DNA of 64,000 nucleotides from Chitinophaga lutea. GTDB taxonomy: Bacteria > Bacteroidota > Bacteroidia > Chitinophagales > Chitinophagaceae. The stretch's first letter is position 1. Each line of letters begins with the position of its first letter. A program made the translations under genes and the position numbers. The notes under the pieces are model-generated. The model was not told where the DNA came from. It ran no database searches and saw only the letters and a list, made by a program, of their open reading frames with translations. Shown piece after piece: positions 26,780 through 38,730 of this stretch. The stretch is taken from NCBI RefSeq assembly GCF_003813775.1, contig NZ_RPDH01000001.1, positions 434,001 to 498,000 on the forward strand, written 5' to 3'.

Positions 26780-28909
26780 CTACTTCGAAATCCCTTCCAG
26801 GTAAAAGAGGAACGCATATTGCAGCGCTACGTCTTTCAGCGCTTTAAACCGGCCGGACGCACCGCCGTGCCCCGCATCCATATTGGTTTCGAGCAGCAGC
26901 AGGTTATCGCCGGTTTTCATTTCGCGCAGTTTGGCCACCCATTTCGCGGGCTCAAAATACTGTACCTGCGAATCGTGGAGACCAGTGGTCACCAGCATGT
27001 TCGGGTAAGCTTTGGGGGCTACGTTGTCGTAGGGCGAATAGGACTTCATGTATTCGTAGGAATCCTTGTTGTTGGGATTGCCCCATTCGTCGTATTCCCC
27101 GGTGGTCAGGGGTATCGACGCATCGAGCATGGTGGTCATCACGTCCACGAACGGTACGGCGGCGATGATGCCCCTCCAGAGGTCAGGGCGCATGTTGATC
27201 ACGGCGCCCATCAGCAGGCCGCCTGCGCTGCCGCCCATGGCATACAGGTGTTCTTTGGTGGTGTATTTTTCTTTGATGAGGAATTCGGCGCAGTCGATGA
27301 AATCGGTGAAGGTGTTTTTCTTTTTGAACATCTTGCCGTCTTCATACCACTGCCTTCCCATTTCCTGTCCGCCGCGGATGTGCGCGATCGCATAGGCAAA
27401 GCCGCGGTCGAGCAGGCTGATGCGGTTGCTGTTGAAATACGGGTCCATCGAGGCCCCGTAAGAACCGTACCCATACAGCAGCAGCGGCTGTTTCCCGTTT
27501 TTCTCGAATCCCTTTTTATACACCAGCGAAATGGGCACTTTGGTGCCGTCGGTAGCCGTGGCAAAGAGCCTTTCCGTTACATAGTTTTTCGGGTCGTACC
27601 CGCCCAGCACTTCCTGCTGTTTTTTCAGCTGCTTTTCCTTTGTATCCATGTTATAGTCAAAGGTGGAATTGGGCGTCGTGAGGGAGGTATAACCGTAGCG
27701 CAGCTGTTTGCTGTCCATTTCCGGGTTGGTGGAAACGTAGGCCACATAAGCCGGTTCACCGAAGTCGAGGTAATGCTCCTGGCCGCTGAGGCTGTTGATG
27801 ATGCGTAATTGCGACAGCCCGTTTTTACGTTCGCTCAGCACCATGTAGTTGGAAAACAGTTCCATGCCTTCGAGCAAAACGTCGGTGCGGTGGGCGATCA
27901 CTTCCTTCCAGTTTTCCTTGCCGGTTTTGTCGAGCGGCGTTTCCATCAGGCGGAAGTTCTTCGCGTCCTGGTTGGTGATCACATAAAACTTGTCGCCGCG
28001 ATGATCGATATCATAGAGCATATCTTTTTCGCGCGGGTGGAATATTTTGAACACGCCTTCGGGATTGTCCGCATCGAGGATGCGGTATTCAGACGAAAGC
28101 GTGGCGCTGGAGCCGATCACGATATACTTGCGTGATTTTGTTTTGTACACCCAGGTGTTGTAGGTATCGTCCTTTTCGAAGAACACCACTTTGTCCGTTT
28201 TCGGTTCGGTGCCCAGTATGTGTTTGGAGATACTTTCGGAGCGGAGCGTGGAATCGTTCTTACGGGTATAGAACAACGTTTTGTTGTCGTTCGCCCAGGT
28301 AGAGCCGCCGGTGGTATTGGCAATGATATCGGGCAGCAGTTCCCCCGTTTCGAGGTTCTTGAAATAAATGGTGTATTTGCGCCGGCTCACGGTATCCACG
28401 CCGTAGGCCACCAGTTTATTATCGGGGCTCACGCTCATGCCGGCCACGTTGTAATAGGCGTATCCTTTGGCGAGGTCGTTCACGTTGAGCATCACCTCTT
28501 CCGGGGCCGATTCGCTGCCTTTTTTGCGGCAGTAGATGGGATATTCCTTGCCTTCTTCAAAGCGGGTATAATACACATACCCGTTGGAGAAATAAGGCAC
28601 CGATTCATCTTTTTCCTTGATGCGGCCTTTTAATTCGTCGTACAGCTTTTCCCGGAACTCCTTCACGGGCGAAAGCATCGTATCGGTGTATTTATTTTCG
28701 GCGGTGAGGTAGGCGATCACTTTCGGGTTCTCGCGCTGGTTGAGCCAATAATAGTCGTCGGTCCGCACATCTCCGTGGATGGCGGGAAATTCATGCCGGA
28801 TCTTTTCAGCTACGGGCGGTTTCACATTCATTTTCTCCTGTTTTTTTTCTGCGTTGTTACAGGCTGCCAGGGCAGCGGCAGCCAATAGCGGGATGGTAAA
28901 AGCTTTCAT
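26780..28909 (-). CDS. S9 prolyl oligopeptidase, oligopeptidase B-like lipoprotein
   Basis: 709 residues. The N-terminal lipoprotein signal (MKAF to LAAC, Cys16) anchors it to a membrane. A beta-propeller domain (about 60-430) is followed by an alpha/beta-hydrolase. The nucleophile Ser lies in GGSAGGLLMG, Asp in the TTGLHDSQVQY region, and His in DAGHGGASGRF. The sequence resembles oligopeptidase B, which cuts peptides after basic residues; lipidation suggests use in the envelope for peptide degradation. It stands alone. Confidence 0.92.
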   Translation of the reverse strand: MKAFTIPLLAAAALAACNNAEKKQEKMNVKPPVAEKIRHEFPAIHGDVRTDDYYWLNQRENPKVIAYLTAENKYTDTMLSPVKEFREKLYDELKGRIKEKDESVPYFSNGYVYYTRFEEGKEYPIYCRKKGSESAPEEVMLNVNDLAKGYAYYNVAGMSVSPDNKLVAYGVDTVSRRKYTIYFKNLETGELLPDIIANTTGGSTWANDNKTLFYTRKNDSTLRSESISKHILGTEPKTDKVVFFEKDDTYNTWVYKTKSRKYIVIGSSATLSSEYRILDADNPEGVFKIFHPREKDMLYDIDHRGDKFYVITNQDAKNFRLMETPLDKTGKENWKEVIAHRTDVLLEGMELFSNYMVLSERKNGLSQLRIINSLSGQEHYLDFGEPAYVAYVSTNPEMDSKQLRYGYTSLTTPNSTFDYNMDTKEKQLKKQQEVLGGYDPKNYVTERLFATATDGTKVPISLVYKKGFEKNGKQPLLLYGYGSYGASMDPYFNSNRISLLDRGFAYAIAHIRGGQEMGRQWYEDGKMFKKKNTFTDFIDCAEFLIKEKYTTKEHLYAMGGSAGGLLMGAVINMRPDLWRGIIAAVPFVDVMTTMLDASIPLTTGEYDEWGNPNNKDSYEYMKSYSPYDNVAPKAYPNMLVTTGLHDSQVQYFEPAKWVAKLREMKTGDNLLLLETNMDAGHGGASGRFKALKDVALQYAFLFYLEGISK

Positions 28910-28947
28910 AATACAGGTTTAGGATAATTAAATGTAAGGAAAAAAAG

Positions 28948-28987
28948 CGTCCCCTGAAGATTCCGGGAAAGGAACCTGCAGGGGACG
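28948..28987 (-). terminator. Terminator of the 29009 oxidoreductase
   Basis: CGTCCCCTG and CAGGGGACG arms separated by a 22-base loop, followed on the minus strand by seven T residues. Confidence 0.65.
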
Positions 28988-29008
28988 ACTGTCTTTATCA
29001 AAAGCTGC

Positions 29009-30394
29009 TTATTTAATCTTCATACGCTCGCTGTCCCAATGAATCACTTTTTTGGAGAAGTAGCTTTCGTTGGCTGCCAGTGCGGGCCCTGCGGCGCGCA
29101 ACCCGAAGGTGGCGTCTTCCACCACCTGCTTTTTATTGCGCATGGCTTCGAAGAAATTCACGAAGTGATCGTAGCGGTCGTCGTAACCGGCCGGGGCGCG
29201 GTAAGCGGCTTCGGTGGTTTTGGCCTGGGCGCGGTCCGCTTCCGAATATTTGGCGTTGTAGGCTTTCACGAATGCTTCCTGTTCTTTTCTGGTGAAGGTG
29301 TTGTAGGTGTCCCATCCGCCGTAACCCGGTGCTACGGGGAGTTTGTGCTGTTTCACTTTAAAGTCGTTCCAGCCCATTTCCATCACGCCTTCCGTGCCGA
29401 TGAGGCGGGTGAATTCACCGCCGCCGCCGCCGTCCGCGAAATTCACGCGCAGGGTCATCTGGAAAGCGGGATGCTCTTTGGTGGCAGGGTAATCGAAGAT
29501 GGCCACCATCACATCGGGCACATCGCGGCCGTCTTTCCACTGCACCAGGTTGCCGCTGGAATAGATGTTGGACGGGCCTTTGGAGCCTACGATGAAATGC
29601 AGGCCGGTGATGAGGTGCACGAACAGGTCGCCGGGCACACCGGTACCGTAGGCGCGGTAGTTCCTCCAACGGAAGAAGCGGACGGGGTCGAAAGGCACCT
29701 TGCCGGTATCTTTCAGGAAGGTATCGAAATCGATGTTTTTCGGGTTGGCGTCTGTGGGAATGGAATACTGCCAGGCGCCGAGGGCGCTGTGGCGGTCTAT
29801 TTTCGCTTCCACGAGGTTGAGCTGGCCGATGTCGCCGGCGAGGTAACGTTTGCGGGCCTCCGCGAGGGCTACGCTGCTCACGCGCTGGCTGCCCACCTGG
29901 AACACGGCTTTGGTGCGCTGCTGGGCGGCAATCACCTTATGCCCTTCCTCTATCTGCTGCACCATGGGCTTTTCGCAATACACGGCCTTGCCTTTTTCCA
30001 TGGCGGCGATCGACTGCGTATCGTGCCAGTGGTCGGGCGTGGCGATGATCACGGCGTCGATGTCCTTGCGTTCCAGTATCTCGCGGTAATCGCGGGTGGT
30101 GAAGAGGTGGTTGCCATACACGCTTCTGGCTTTCTCGAGGTGGCCGTCGTACAGGTCGGCCACGGCCACCAGTTCAACGCCGGGTACTTTCAGGGCGGTG
30201 TTGACGTCGCCGAAACCCATAATCCCCATACCAATACCGGCTATACGAATTTTGTCATTTGCGCTGACGGGTCTGGAGGGTTCAAGGAGGTACTGTTTGG
30301 TAGGGTCTGCTGCAAAAGCGCCCAGAGAGCCGGCGCCCAGCAATGCGGCAGTGCTGCTTAGCTGCCTGATAAACTTACGACGGGAATTAGACAT
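29009..30394 (-). CDS. Tat-exported Gfo/Idh/MocA oxidoreductase
   Basis: 461 residues from ATG at 30394. A start at 30484 adds a tail with no signal. The N-terminus has a twin-arginine signal, SRRKFIRQLSS plus hydrophobic segment ending GAFAA. An NAD-binding Rossmann domain follows (GIGMGIMGFGDV), and EKP in VYCEKPM is the family's catalytic-type motif. Such exported members act on sugars in the periplasm, often in polysaccharide use, but the substrate is not visible here. It is a single gene with its own terminator. Confidence 0.88.
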   Translation of the reverse strand: MSNSRRKFIRQLSSTAALLGAGSLGAFAADPTKQYLLEPSRPVSANDKIRIAGIGMGIMGFGDVNTALKVPGVELVAVADLYDGHLEKARSVYGNHLFTTRDYREILERKDIDAVIIATPDHWHDTQSIAAMEKGKAVYCEKPMVQQIEEGHKVIAAQQRTKAVFQVGSQRVSSVALAEARKRYLAGDIGQLNLVEAKIDRHSALGAWQYSIPTDANPKNIDFDTFLKDTGKVPFDPVRFFRWRNYRAYGTGVPGDLFVHLITGLHFIVGSKGPSNIYSSGNLVQWKDGRDVPDVMVAIFDYPATKEHPAFQMTLRVNFADGGGGGEFTRLIGTEGVMEMGWNDFKVKQHKLPVAPGYGGWDTYNTFTRKEQEAFVKAYNAKYSEADRAQAKTTEAAYRAPAGYDDRYDHFVNFFEAMRNKKQVVEDATFGLRAAGPALAANESYFSKKVIHWDSERMKIK

Positions 30395-30730
30395 GATTTC
30401 GCGATTTAAGTGCCTTACAAGATAATAAAAAACACGGGCGGCGCAAATGGAGAAACAGGGCGGGCGGTGCAAAACCGGGAGCAATGAAAAGATAGCGGGG
30501 TGTGCGGAGGAAAGAAGGCGCTGCTGCCCTGCGGCGCGGCCATGGAAGCATCACTGCCCTTCCGGTCAACGATCCGCGCCGCTGAGCGAAAACAGTGGCT
30601 GTGAAAAGCAGTAACCGTTGTGGGAATGCGGACACGTGGGCGGGATATCAGGGAGAGCGGACAACCATCGCGAAAACAAAAAAGGCCGCCGGTAACCCGG
30701 CAGCCTTCCGTTATTTTTATCCCGGAGGGA
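30395..30730. other. 336-base gap before the sdh operon end
   Basis: No gene supported. It contains the sdhB terminator near its end and the unlocated promoter of the 29009 gene. No TTTG/TAnnTTTG pair is seen. Confidence 0.6.
30678..30706 (-). terminator. sdh operon terminator
   Basis: GGCTGCCGGG pairs imperfectly with CCGGCGGCC on the minus strand and is followed by six T residues, 25 bases past the sdhB stop. Confidence 0.7.
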
Positions 30731-31480
30731 TTATGCTTCAGAAGAAAACCCTGCCCTGATGAACTCACGGTTGAGCCGTGCGATGTTGGTGAGGGAGATG
30801 CCTTTGGGACATTCGGCTTCGCAGGCGCCGGTATTGGTACAGCTGCCGAAACCTTCCTTGTCCATTTGCGCCACCATGTTGAGCGCGCGTTGCGTACGCT
30901 CGGGGTCGCCCTGCGGCAGCAATGCCAGCTGCGATACTTTCGCGGAGGTGAACAGCATGGCCGAAGAGTTTTTACAGGCGGCCACGCAGGCGCCGCACCC
31001 GATACAGGCCGCAGCGGCAAACGCATGGTCTGCATCCGTTTTGTCGATCGGAATGGCGTTGGCATCCACCGCGTTACCCGTGTTCACGGAAATGTAACCG
31101 CCGGCCTGGATGATGCGGTCGAACGCGGAGCGGTCTACCGTCAGGTCTTTGATCACCGGGAAAGCCGCAGCGCGCCAGGGTTCCACCACGATGGTATCAC
31201 CGTCGTTGTACGCCCGCATGTGCAGCTGGCAGGTGGTGGTTTCGTGCCAGGGGCCGTGTGCGCGGCCGTTGATATACATAGAGCATGCACCACAGATACC
31301 TTCACGGCAGTCGTGGTCAAATGCGATGGGTTCTTTGCCTTCGTTGATCAAACGCTCATTCAGCACGTCGAACATTTCCAGGAAAGACATGTCTTTGCTT
31401 ACATCCGAAACCTCAAAGGTTTCAAAGCGGCCTTTGTCTTTATTGTTCTGCTGGCGCCAAATTTTTAATGTGAGCTTCAT
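30731..31480 (-). CDS. sdhB: Succinate dehydrogenase iron-sulfur subunit
   Basis: 249 residues. It carries electrons from the flavoprotein to quinone at the inner membrane. The [2Fe-2S] domain has [12 protein letters not shown] and a further Cys in TTTCQLH. The ferredoxin domain has [12 protein letters not shown] and [14 protein letters not shown]. It is the last gene of the sdhC-A-B operon, 37 bases after sdhA, and ends before a terminator. Confidence 0.96.
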   Translation of the reverse strand: MKLTLKIWRQQNNKDKGRFETFEVSDVSKDMSFLEMFDVLNERLINEGKEPIAFDHDCREGICGACSMYINGRAHGPWHETTTCQLHMRAYNDGDTIVVEPWRAAAFPVIKDLTVDRSAFDRIIQAGGYISVNTGNAVDANAIPIDKTDADHAFAAAACIGCGACVAACKNSSAMLFTSAKVSQLALLPQGDPERTQRALNMVAQMDKEGFGSCTNTGACEAECPKGISLTNIARLNREFIRAGFSSEA

Positions 31481-31517
31481 AATTGTTATTCTTAATCGTG
31501 AATGGTAAAGCGGTTCC

Positions 31518-33491
<1,974 letters not shown>

Positions 33492-33505
33492 ATATCCTTG
33501 CTTTA

Positions 33506-34192
33506 TCAGATTTGTTTTAAGTAAATAACAACGGGAATAACGGCAAACCCAACGGGGATGAGGATACCGAAGATCCAGATGCCGATGAAATGCAGCATTC
33601 CGTTGTACTTTTTGTGATTCAGCCCGAAGGTCTGGCAGGCACTTCTGAAGCCGTGGATGAGGTGGAAAGAAAGGGCGATCATCCCGATCACGTACAGGGC
33701 CACGATCCACCACTCTTTAAAGGCGAACCAAACCACTTCATAGAGGTTGCCCACTTCGGTTACGGCGCCGTAGCTTACTTTACCGATGTCGCCATAGTGC
33801 ATGGCCCACCAGAACTGTGAAAGGTGGATAACGATGAAGATGAAGAGAATGCTGCCCATCACGGCCATCTGGCGGCTGTACCAGGAGGATGTTTTGTTGC
33901 CGGGCTGTACCGCGTATTTAACGGGGCGCGCAGCGCGGTTGCGGATGGTGAGCTGGATGGCGATCACCGCATGCAGCAGGATCACGATTTTAAGGCCCCA
34001 GGCGATGAACTGGATCAAACCGTTATGCCCCATGAAAGCCGCATAAGTGTTGAAGGCTTCTCCTCCGTCTTCCTTCAGCAGGGAGAGGTTTCCGGCCAGG
34101 TGCACGATCACGAACGAGCACAAAAACAAACCGGTAGCGCCTACCAGCAATTTTTTACCAATGGTGGTATTAAAGAATTGCGACCATTTCAT
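33506..34192 (-). CDS. sdhC: Succinate dehydrogenase cytochrome b subunit
   Basis: 228 residues with five membrane helices and several histidines in them, the b558-type single large anchor. It holds haem and the quinone site and binds SdhA/SdhB to the inner membrane. It is the first gene of the operon, with an exact consensus promoter 52 bases upstream. Confidence 0.93.
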   Translation of the reverse strand: MKWSQFFNTTIGKKLLVGATGLFLCSFVIVHLAGNLSLLKEDGGEAFNTYAAFMGHNGLIQFIAWGLKIVILLHAVIAIQLTIRNRAARPVKYAVQPGNKTSSWYSRQMAVMGSILFIFIVIHLSQFWWAMHYGDIGKVSYGAVTEVGNLYEVVWFAFKEWWIVALYVIGMIALSFHLIHGFRSACQTFGLNHKKYNGMLHFIGIWIFGILIPVGFAVIPVVIYLKQI

Positions 34193-34243
34193 AAGATACG
34201 TTCTAAGCTTCCTTTAGTATGAATAAATAAGTGAAATGTCGGG

Positions 34244-34274
34244 CAAATGTATAACATGAAAAATTAAAATCAAA
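34244..34274 (-). promoter_or_regulatory. sdh operon promoter
   Basis: On the minus strand, TTTG (34271-34274), a 19-base spacer, then TACATTTG (34244-34251). This is an exact consensus match. Confidence 0.8.
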
Positions 34275-34296
34275 TGATAATTATCACGAAATAACC

Positions 34297-34860
34297 CTAT
34301 TCGAGGCGGCGCATCATCCAGTTATCCACCAGATTAAACAGGTGCTGGGGCAGAAAAGTTCGCCATTTCGGTTCGTCGAACAGGTGCACGTAGTTGTCCA
34401 GCCGGGCCCTTTCAAACTCCTGACGGGTTTGTACCGGCATGTTGAGGATCGCCACCCAGCCGCCTTCATCCCGGATATCCTCCCACCATTCTTCGTAATA
34501 ACAGTCGTCTGAAGAATAGAAATTGAGCACATTTTCAGCGATGAGGATGAATTTATGGATGCCCCGGGCAATCAGCACATCCATGATATCCCGCTTCAGG
34601 GTCATGATGTTGTTTTCCACGGCATCGTTCCATTCCCCGATCAGCTCGATGATGGCATAGTTAAACTGGTAATCCGCGAAGAGGATCTTCATGTACAGGT
34701 TGGGGGCGCCGAAATCGTCCCACTGCGGATGGATGTAATAGTTGTAAACGGTGTTGTTGAATTCGAATTCACTATACTCCCGCCCATAGAACGGCGACAG
34801 CTCGTCTTCCTCCGCTGTATACAGGTGCCGCCAGTTGTAAAATGGTTCTATAGTGTGCAT
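34297..34860 (-). CDS. Unknown protein in the murQ operon
   Basis: 187 residues, rich in Trp, Tyr and acidic residues, with no signal peptide or membrane segment, so cytoplasmic. I recognise no motif. It lies 22 bases after murQ on the same strand and so is likely cotranscribed with the kinase and MurQ. Whether it works in amino-sugar use is inference from position only. Confidence 0.75.
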   Translation of the reverse strand: MHTIEPFYNWRHLYTAEEDELSPFYGREYSEFEFNNTVYNYYIHPQWDDFGAPNLYMKILFADYQFNYAIIELIGEWNDAVENNIMTLKRDIMDVLIARGIHKFILIAENVLNFYSSDDCYYEEWWEDIRDEGGWVAILNMPVQTRQEFERARLDNYVHLFDEPKWRTFLPQHLFNLVDNWMMRRLE

Positions 34861-34882
34861 GGCGGCAATTTATGATTTTTTT

Positions 34883-35695
34883 TTATTGCCTGCTTTCCAC
34901 GGCGCGCTTCACGCTGCCGAATTCCAGCAGGAGCTCCTTCGCCGCGTCGTAGTCGCTCAGCTGCAGCTGTTCCATCACCATTTTCACGCCGCGGTCCACG
35001 AGCTTTTCGTTGCTCAGCTGCATGTTCACCATTTTATTATCCTCAACCCTGCCGAGCTGTATCATCACGGTGGTGGAGATCATGTTGAGCACGAGCTTCT
35101 GCGCGGTGCCGCTTTTCATGCGGGTGCTGCCGGTCACGAACTCGGGGCCCACCACCACTTCCACGGGATAGTCGGCCTGCTCCGATACGGGCGAACCGGG
35201 ATTGCAGCTGATGCTGCCGGTAACGATGCCGTGCTCGCGGCAGGCTTTCAGGGCGCCGATCACGTAGGGCGTGGTGCCGCTGGCGGCAATGCCGATCACC
35301 ACGTCTTTCTCGGTGATGTTATACTGCTGCAGGTCGCGCCAGCCCTGCTCCCGGTCGTCTTCGGCGTTTTCCACGGCGCGGCGGATGGCGGAGTCGCCGC
35401 CGGCAATGAGGCCTACCACCAGGCCTTGGGGAACACCGTACGTAGGCGGGCATTCGGACGCGTCCAGTATACCCAAACGGCCGCTGGTGCCGGCTCCCAT
35501 GTAAAAGAGGCGGCCGCCGGCCAGCATTTTATCGGCAATAACTGCGGTGAGTTGCGTGATTTGCGGGATGGCCTTTTCCACGGCCAGGGGAACGGTTTTG
35601 TCTTCGTTATTGATGTTGATCAGCACTTCCTGGATGGTCATCGTTTCGAGATGACGGTAGTGGCTGGGTTGTTCTGTTACTTTGGTAAATGCCAT
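34883..35695 (-). CDS. murQ: N-acetylmuramic acid 6-phosphate etherase
   Basis: 270 residues. MurQ removes the lactyl ether from MurNAc-6-phosphate to give GlcNAc-6-phosphate. The SIS domain carries MGAGTSGRLGILDASECPPT near residue 60 and a later TSTRMKSGTAQKLVLNM block. Its start lies 3 bases after the stop of the upstream kinase, so the pair is coupled. Together they form a phosphorylate-then-cleave step for MurNAc. Confidence 0.95.
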   Translation of the reverse strand: MAFTKVTEQPSHYRHLETMTIQEVLININNEDKTVPLAVEKAIPQITQLTAVIADKMLAGGRLFYMGAGTSGRLGILDASECPPTYGVPQGLVVGLIAGGDSAIRRAVENAEDDREQGWRDLQQYNITEKDVVIGIAASGTTPYVIGALKACREHGIVTGSISCNPGSPVSEQADYPVEVVVGPEFVTGSTRMKSGTAQKLVLNMISTTVMIQLGRVEDNKMVNMQLSNEKLVDRGVKMVMEQLQLSDYDAAKELLLEFGSVKRAVESRQ

Positions 35696-35698
35696 ATC

Positions 35699-36550
35699 CT
35701 ATTTAGCTTCATGATAAACGGCGAGCCCGTCCATCGGGTTTTTGAGTATTCTGCCCAGTTGCAGCTCGTACAACTGGCAAAGCTCTTCGATTATATCGCG
35801 GAAGTGCCAGGCCACGCTGCCGGTGAAGTGCAGAGGTGCAGTCCAGCTCTCCGAATATTTGTAGAGGTGGTTAAAGAAAAAGTCGTTCAGCCCGTCTTCG
35901 AGGATGTTCTCGATCATATAGTGACCGCGGTTTTCGGAGAGGAAGGGGGTGAAGGAGGCCAGGTACCGGTTGGGCATCGGCTTGCGGTACACGTTTTCGA
36001 GGATGGTGTCTTTGTTCACGCCGAACTTCTGGTCGAAGCGGAAACGCATTTCATCATCGAAGGTCTGGTACAGGTAGTACTGCAATATTTTTTTCCCGAG
36101 GAAGGCGCCGCTGCCTTCGTCGCCGAGCACGTAGCCCAGGCCGGGATTGTTTTTGACGATGTCTTCCCCGTCGTAATAACAGGAGTTGGAGCCGGTGCCG
36201 AGGATGCTGGCGATACCGGGCTCTCGGCCGCACAGCGCGCGGGCGGCGGCCATCAGGTCGTGATTCACTTCGATTTTCGCCTCCGGCCAGATGGCGTGCA
36301 GGCTTTTATGCACCAGTTTGACGTTCTGCTCCGCCGCACAGCCGGTACCGTAGTAAAACACCTCATCCGGCACGGCGCCTTCCAGCTGCGGCAGCAGTTC
36401 CACCTTAATCAGTTCTTCCATCTGCACGCTGGTGAGAAAATAGGGACTCATACCTTGTGTAAGGTACGTCTTCCTTTCTTTACCGCTCATCAGGCACCAT
36501 TCTGCTTTTGTAGACCCGCTATCCGCTACCAGCTTGACTTTCGAAGGCAT
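35699..36550 (-). CDS. BadF-type amino-sugar kinase, MurK-like
   Basis: 283 residues of the BadF/BadG/BcrA/BcrD ASKHA family. The phosphate-1 loop is LVADSGSTKAEWCLMSG near the N-terminus, with GTGSNSCYYDG and LGDEGSGAFLGKKIL as later ATP-site motifs. Similar proteins phosphorylate GlcNAc or MurNAc (MurK). The overlap-like spacing with murQ makes a MurNAc kinase role likely, though GlcNAc kinase is possible. It is the first gene of the kinase-murQ-unknown operon. Confidence 0.85.
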   Translation of the reverse strand: MPSKVKLVADSGSTKAEWCLMSGKERKTYLTQGMSPYFLTSVQMEELIKVELLPQLEGAVPDEVFYYGTGCAAEQNVKLVHKSLHAIWPEAKIEVNHDLMAAARALCGREPGIASILGTGSNSCYYDGEDIVKNNPGLGYVLGDEGSGAFLGKKILQYYLYQTFDDEMRFRFDQKFGVNKDTILENVYRKPMPNRYLASFTPFLSENRGHYMIENILEDGLNDFFFNHLYKYSESWTAPLHFTGSVAWHFRDIIEELCQLYELQLGRILKNPMDGLAVYHEAK

Positions 36551-36663
36551 ATCCGATCGTTTATGAAATTAAGGAATTGATGTAGATGTTTTGCTTATGA
36601 ATATGTTATTTTTGTCACAAGTTAAGCAAAAGGGTTTTACCCGTCAACGTTTTAAATATCTAT

Positions 36664-38268
36664 ATGTCTGACAACAGGAAGTTAAAAGTTTTTTTGCCCC
36701 TCCTATTTGCCCTGGTACTGGCCCTGGGCATGTTCCTGGGGCATAAGATGCCGGCCGCGCGCAACAGTGATTCCGCCATCTTTTTCAACAACAGACGGAG
36801 CTCTTTACAGGAAGTGATGGACCTGCTGAAGTATAAATATGTAGACACGCTCGACCTCGGGGAGGCGCAGGAAGAAGCCATCGAGGGCCTGCTCGGCCAC
36901 CTCGACCCGCACTCCATATATATCCCCCCCGCCGACGTGCAGGAAGTGAACGAAGATCTCGACGGCAACTTCGAGGGCATCGGGGTGGAATTCAATATCA
37001 TCCGCGACACGGTGAATATCCTGAGCGTGATCGCCGGCGGCCCTTCCGATGCGGCCGGTGTGCTCACGGGCGATAAAATACTGAAGGTGAACGATACCGT
37101 GCATGTGGCCGGTAAAAACATCACCTCCGAGAAAATCCGCAAGCTGCTCCGCGGCCCGCGCAGTTCCACGGTGAAAGTGACCATGCTGCGCGGCAGCAAA
37201 CAGCTGGACGTGCTCATCAAACGCGGCGTGATACCCCTGTACAGCGTAGACGCCAGTTACATGGCCGCTCCCGGTACCGGCTATATCAAAATCAGCAAGT
37301 TCGCCGCCACCACCTACACCGAATTCATGGAAGCGGTGCGCAAGCTCAACAAGCAGGGCATGGAAAAACTGGTGATCGACCTCCGCCAGAACGGCGGCGG
37401 TTTCCTGGATGCCGCCACCCGCCTGGCCGACGAACTGCTCGAAGGCAACAAACTGATCGTTTATACACAGGGCAAAAGCTCGCCGCGCCAGGACTTCAAA
37501 TGCACCCGCCCCGGCGTATTCGAAAAAGGCGCCCTTACCGTATTGATCGACGAAGGTTCCGCCTCCGCCAGCGAAGTGCTCGCCGGCGCCGTGCAGGACT
37601 GGGACCGTGGCGAGATCATCGGCCGCCGCAGCTTCGGCAAAGGCCTGGTGCAGGAACCGTTCGACCTCAGCAACGGCGGCACCCTGCGCCTGACGGTAGC
37701 CCGCTACTACCTCCCCTCCGGCAGAAGCATCCAGAAAAGCTACCAGAACGGCCGCGAAGCGTATGAAGAGGATATCGCCAACCGCTACAGCCATGGCGAA
37801 TTCCTGAACCGCGACAGCATCCGCCCCATCGATACCGCCAAGTTCGAAACGGCCGGCGGTAAAACCGTGTACGGCGGCGGCGGCATCATGCCCGACGTGT
37901 TTGTGCCGTTCGACACCACGCGTTATTCCAATATGCTCACACAGCTGTATAACCGCAATATTTTCGGCGATTTCATCTATGAATATTACACCGCCCACGC
38001 AGGCGACTTCAAAAAATACAAAGACGCCGTGGCCTTCAACAACGAATTCACGGTGGATAACGGCCTCATGAGCGCATTCAGGACACATGCCGGCAACGCC
38101 AGGGTGGACATGAGCAAAATGACCGCGAAAGACGAGGCTGAAGTAAAACTGCGGCTGAAGGCGCTCCTGGCCCGGCAGCTGTGGCGTAGCGAAGGGTTTT
38201 ACATCGTGACCAACACCAACGACCCGGTGCTGCTACGCGCCATCGAAGAGCTCAAAAAAATGAAGTGA
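36664..38268 (+). CDS. S41 C-terminal processing peptidase
   Basis: 534 residues. An N-terminal membrane segment (about 8-25) is followed by a PDZ domain (about 85-170) and an S41 peptidase domain. The Ser/Lys dyad is in IDEGSASASEVL (Ser in the GSASASE turn) and RRSFGKGLVQ. Such Ctp proteases trim or degrade envelope proteins in the periplasm. TATTTTTG at 36607-36614 upstream could be a -7 box, but a well-spaced -33 is missing. A strong terminator follows. Confidence 0.93.
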   Translation: MSDNRKLKVFLPLLFALVLALGMFLGHKMPAARNSDSAIFFNNRRSSLQEVMDLLKYKYVDTLDLGEAQEEAIEGLLGHLDPHSIYIPPADVQEVNEDLDGNFEGIGVEFNIIRDTVNILSVIAGGPSDAAGVLTGDKILKVNDTVHVAGKNITSEKIRKLLRGPRSSTVKVTMLRGSKQLDVLIKRGVIPLYSVDASYMAAPGTGYIKISKFAATTYTEFMEAVRKLNKQGMEKLVIDLRQNGGGFLDAATRLADELLEGNKLIVYTQGKSSPRQDFKCTRPGVFEKGALTVLIDEGSASASEVLAGAVQDWDRGEIIGRRSFGKGLVQEPFDLSNGGTLRLTVARYYLPSGRSIQKSYQNGREAYEEDIANRYSHGEFLNRDSIRPIDTAKFETAGGKTVYGGGGIMPDVFVPFDTTRYSNMLTQLYNRNIFGDFIYEYYTAHAGDFKKYKDAVAFNNEFTVDNGLMSAFRTHAGNARVDMSKMTAKDEAEVKLRLKALLARQLWRSEGFYIVTNTNDPVLLRAIEELKKMK

Positions 38269-38270
38269 TA

Positions 38271-38297
38271 AAAACTCCCGGTGCTGCCGGGAGTTTT
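38271..38297 (+). terminator. Terminator of the S41 gene
   Basis: AAAACTCCCGG and CCGGGAGTTTT arms with a 5-base loop, starting 3 bases after the stop. A and T tracts also let it serve the convergent gene ending at 38302. Confidence 0.85.
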
Positions 38298-38301
38298 GCT
38301 T

Positions 38302-38730
38302 TTATACCGTGTCGGGTTTTTTATCGATAGCCGGCTCCAGCCTGCAATACAATATGCTGGCCGATAGCGTCACCAGGTACATGCCCAGCGTGATCGACAC
38401 CAGCCTGTCTGCATACTCCAATCCCCCCAGGTAGATCACGCAGCCGTAAGTAAGCACCCACAGCAGGTTGCCGGCGGCCAGGCACCAGTACTTCTTTTCT
38501 TTGTCGCCCTGCACTTTACGGTTGATCTGCCGTACGGCGAGGTTGAACAGGAGAAAAGCCGGGATAGACACCACGGTGCCCCAGCAGAACATGATCAGGA
38601 AAAGGAACCAGCAGTAAGTGAGGTCCGTCAGGTTTGTTACCAGCATCAGGAAAATGCTCAGTAACGGGGAAAGCGCCAGGCTGTTGCCCCATACGCGCAC
38701 AACAAATGCAGGAGTACCGGATGAAAACAT
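38302..38730 (-). CDS. Small integral membrane protein, unknown
   Basis: 142 residues from ATG at 38730; the frame extends to 38823, but the added part has no conserved look and crosses the leader. Four hydrophobic helices are visible, the second pair near residues 75-120. I recognise no family. It is convergent with the S41 peptidase gene. Confidence 0.65.
   Translation of the reverse strand: MFSSGTPAFVVRVWGNSLALSPLLSIFLMLVTNLTDLTYCWFLFLIMFCWGTVVSIPAFLLFNLAVRQINRKVQGDKEKKYWCLAAGNLLWVLTYGCVIYLGGLEYADRLVSITLGMYLVTLSASILYCRLEPAIDKKPDTV

Noticed and set aside
33492..33713. N-terminal extension of sdhA
   Set aside because: It overlaps sdhC; the family N-terminus begins at the ATG at 33491.
34853..36580. 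575-codon plus-strand open frame
   Set aside because: It lies antisense to murQ and the BadF kinase, both with clear family motifs. The reading is His/Val/Gly-rich shadow sequence from GC-rich codon use.
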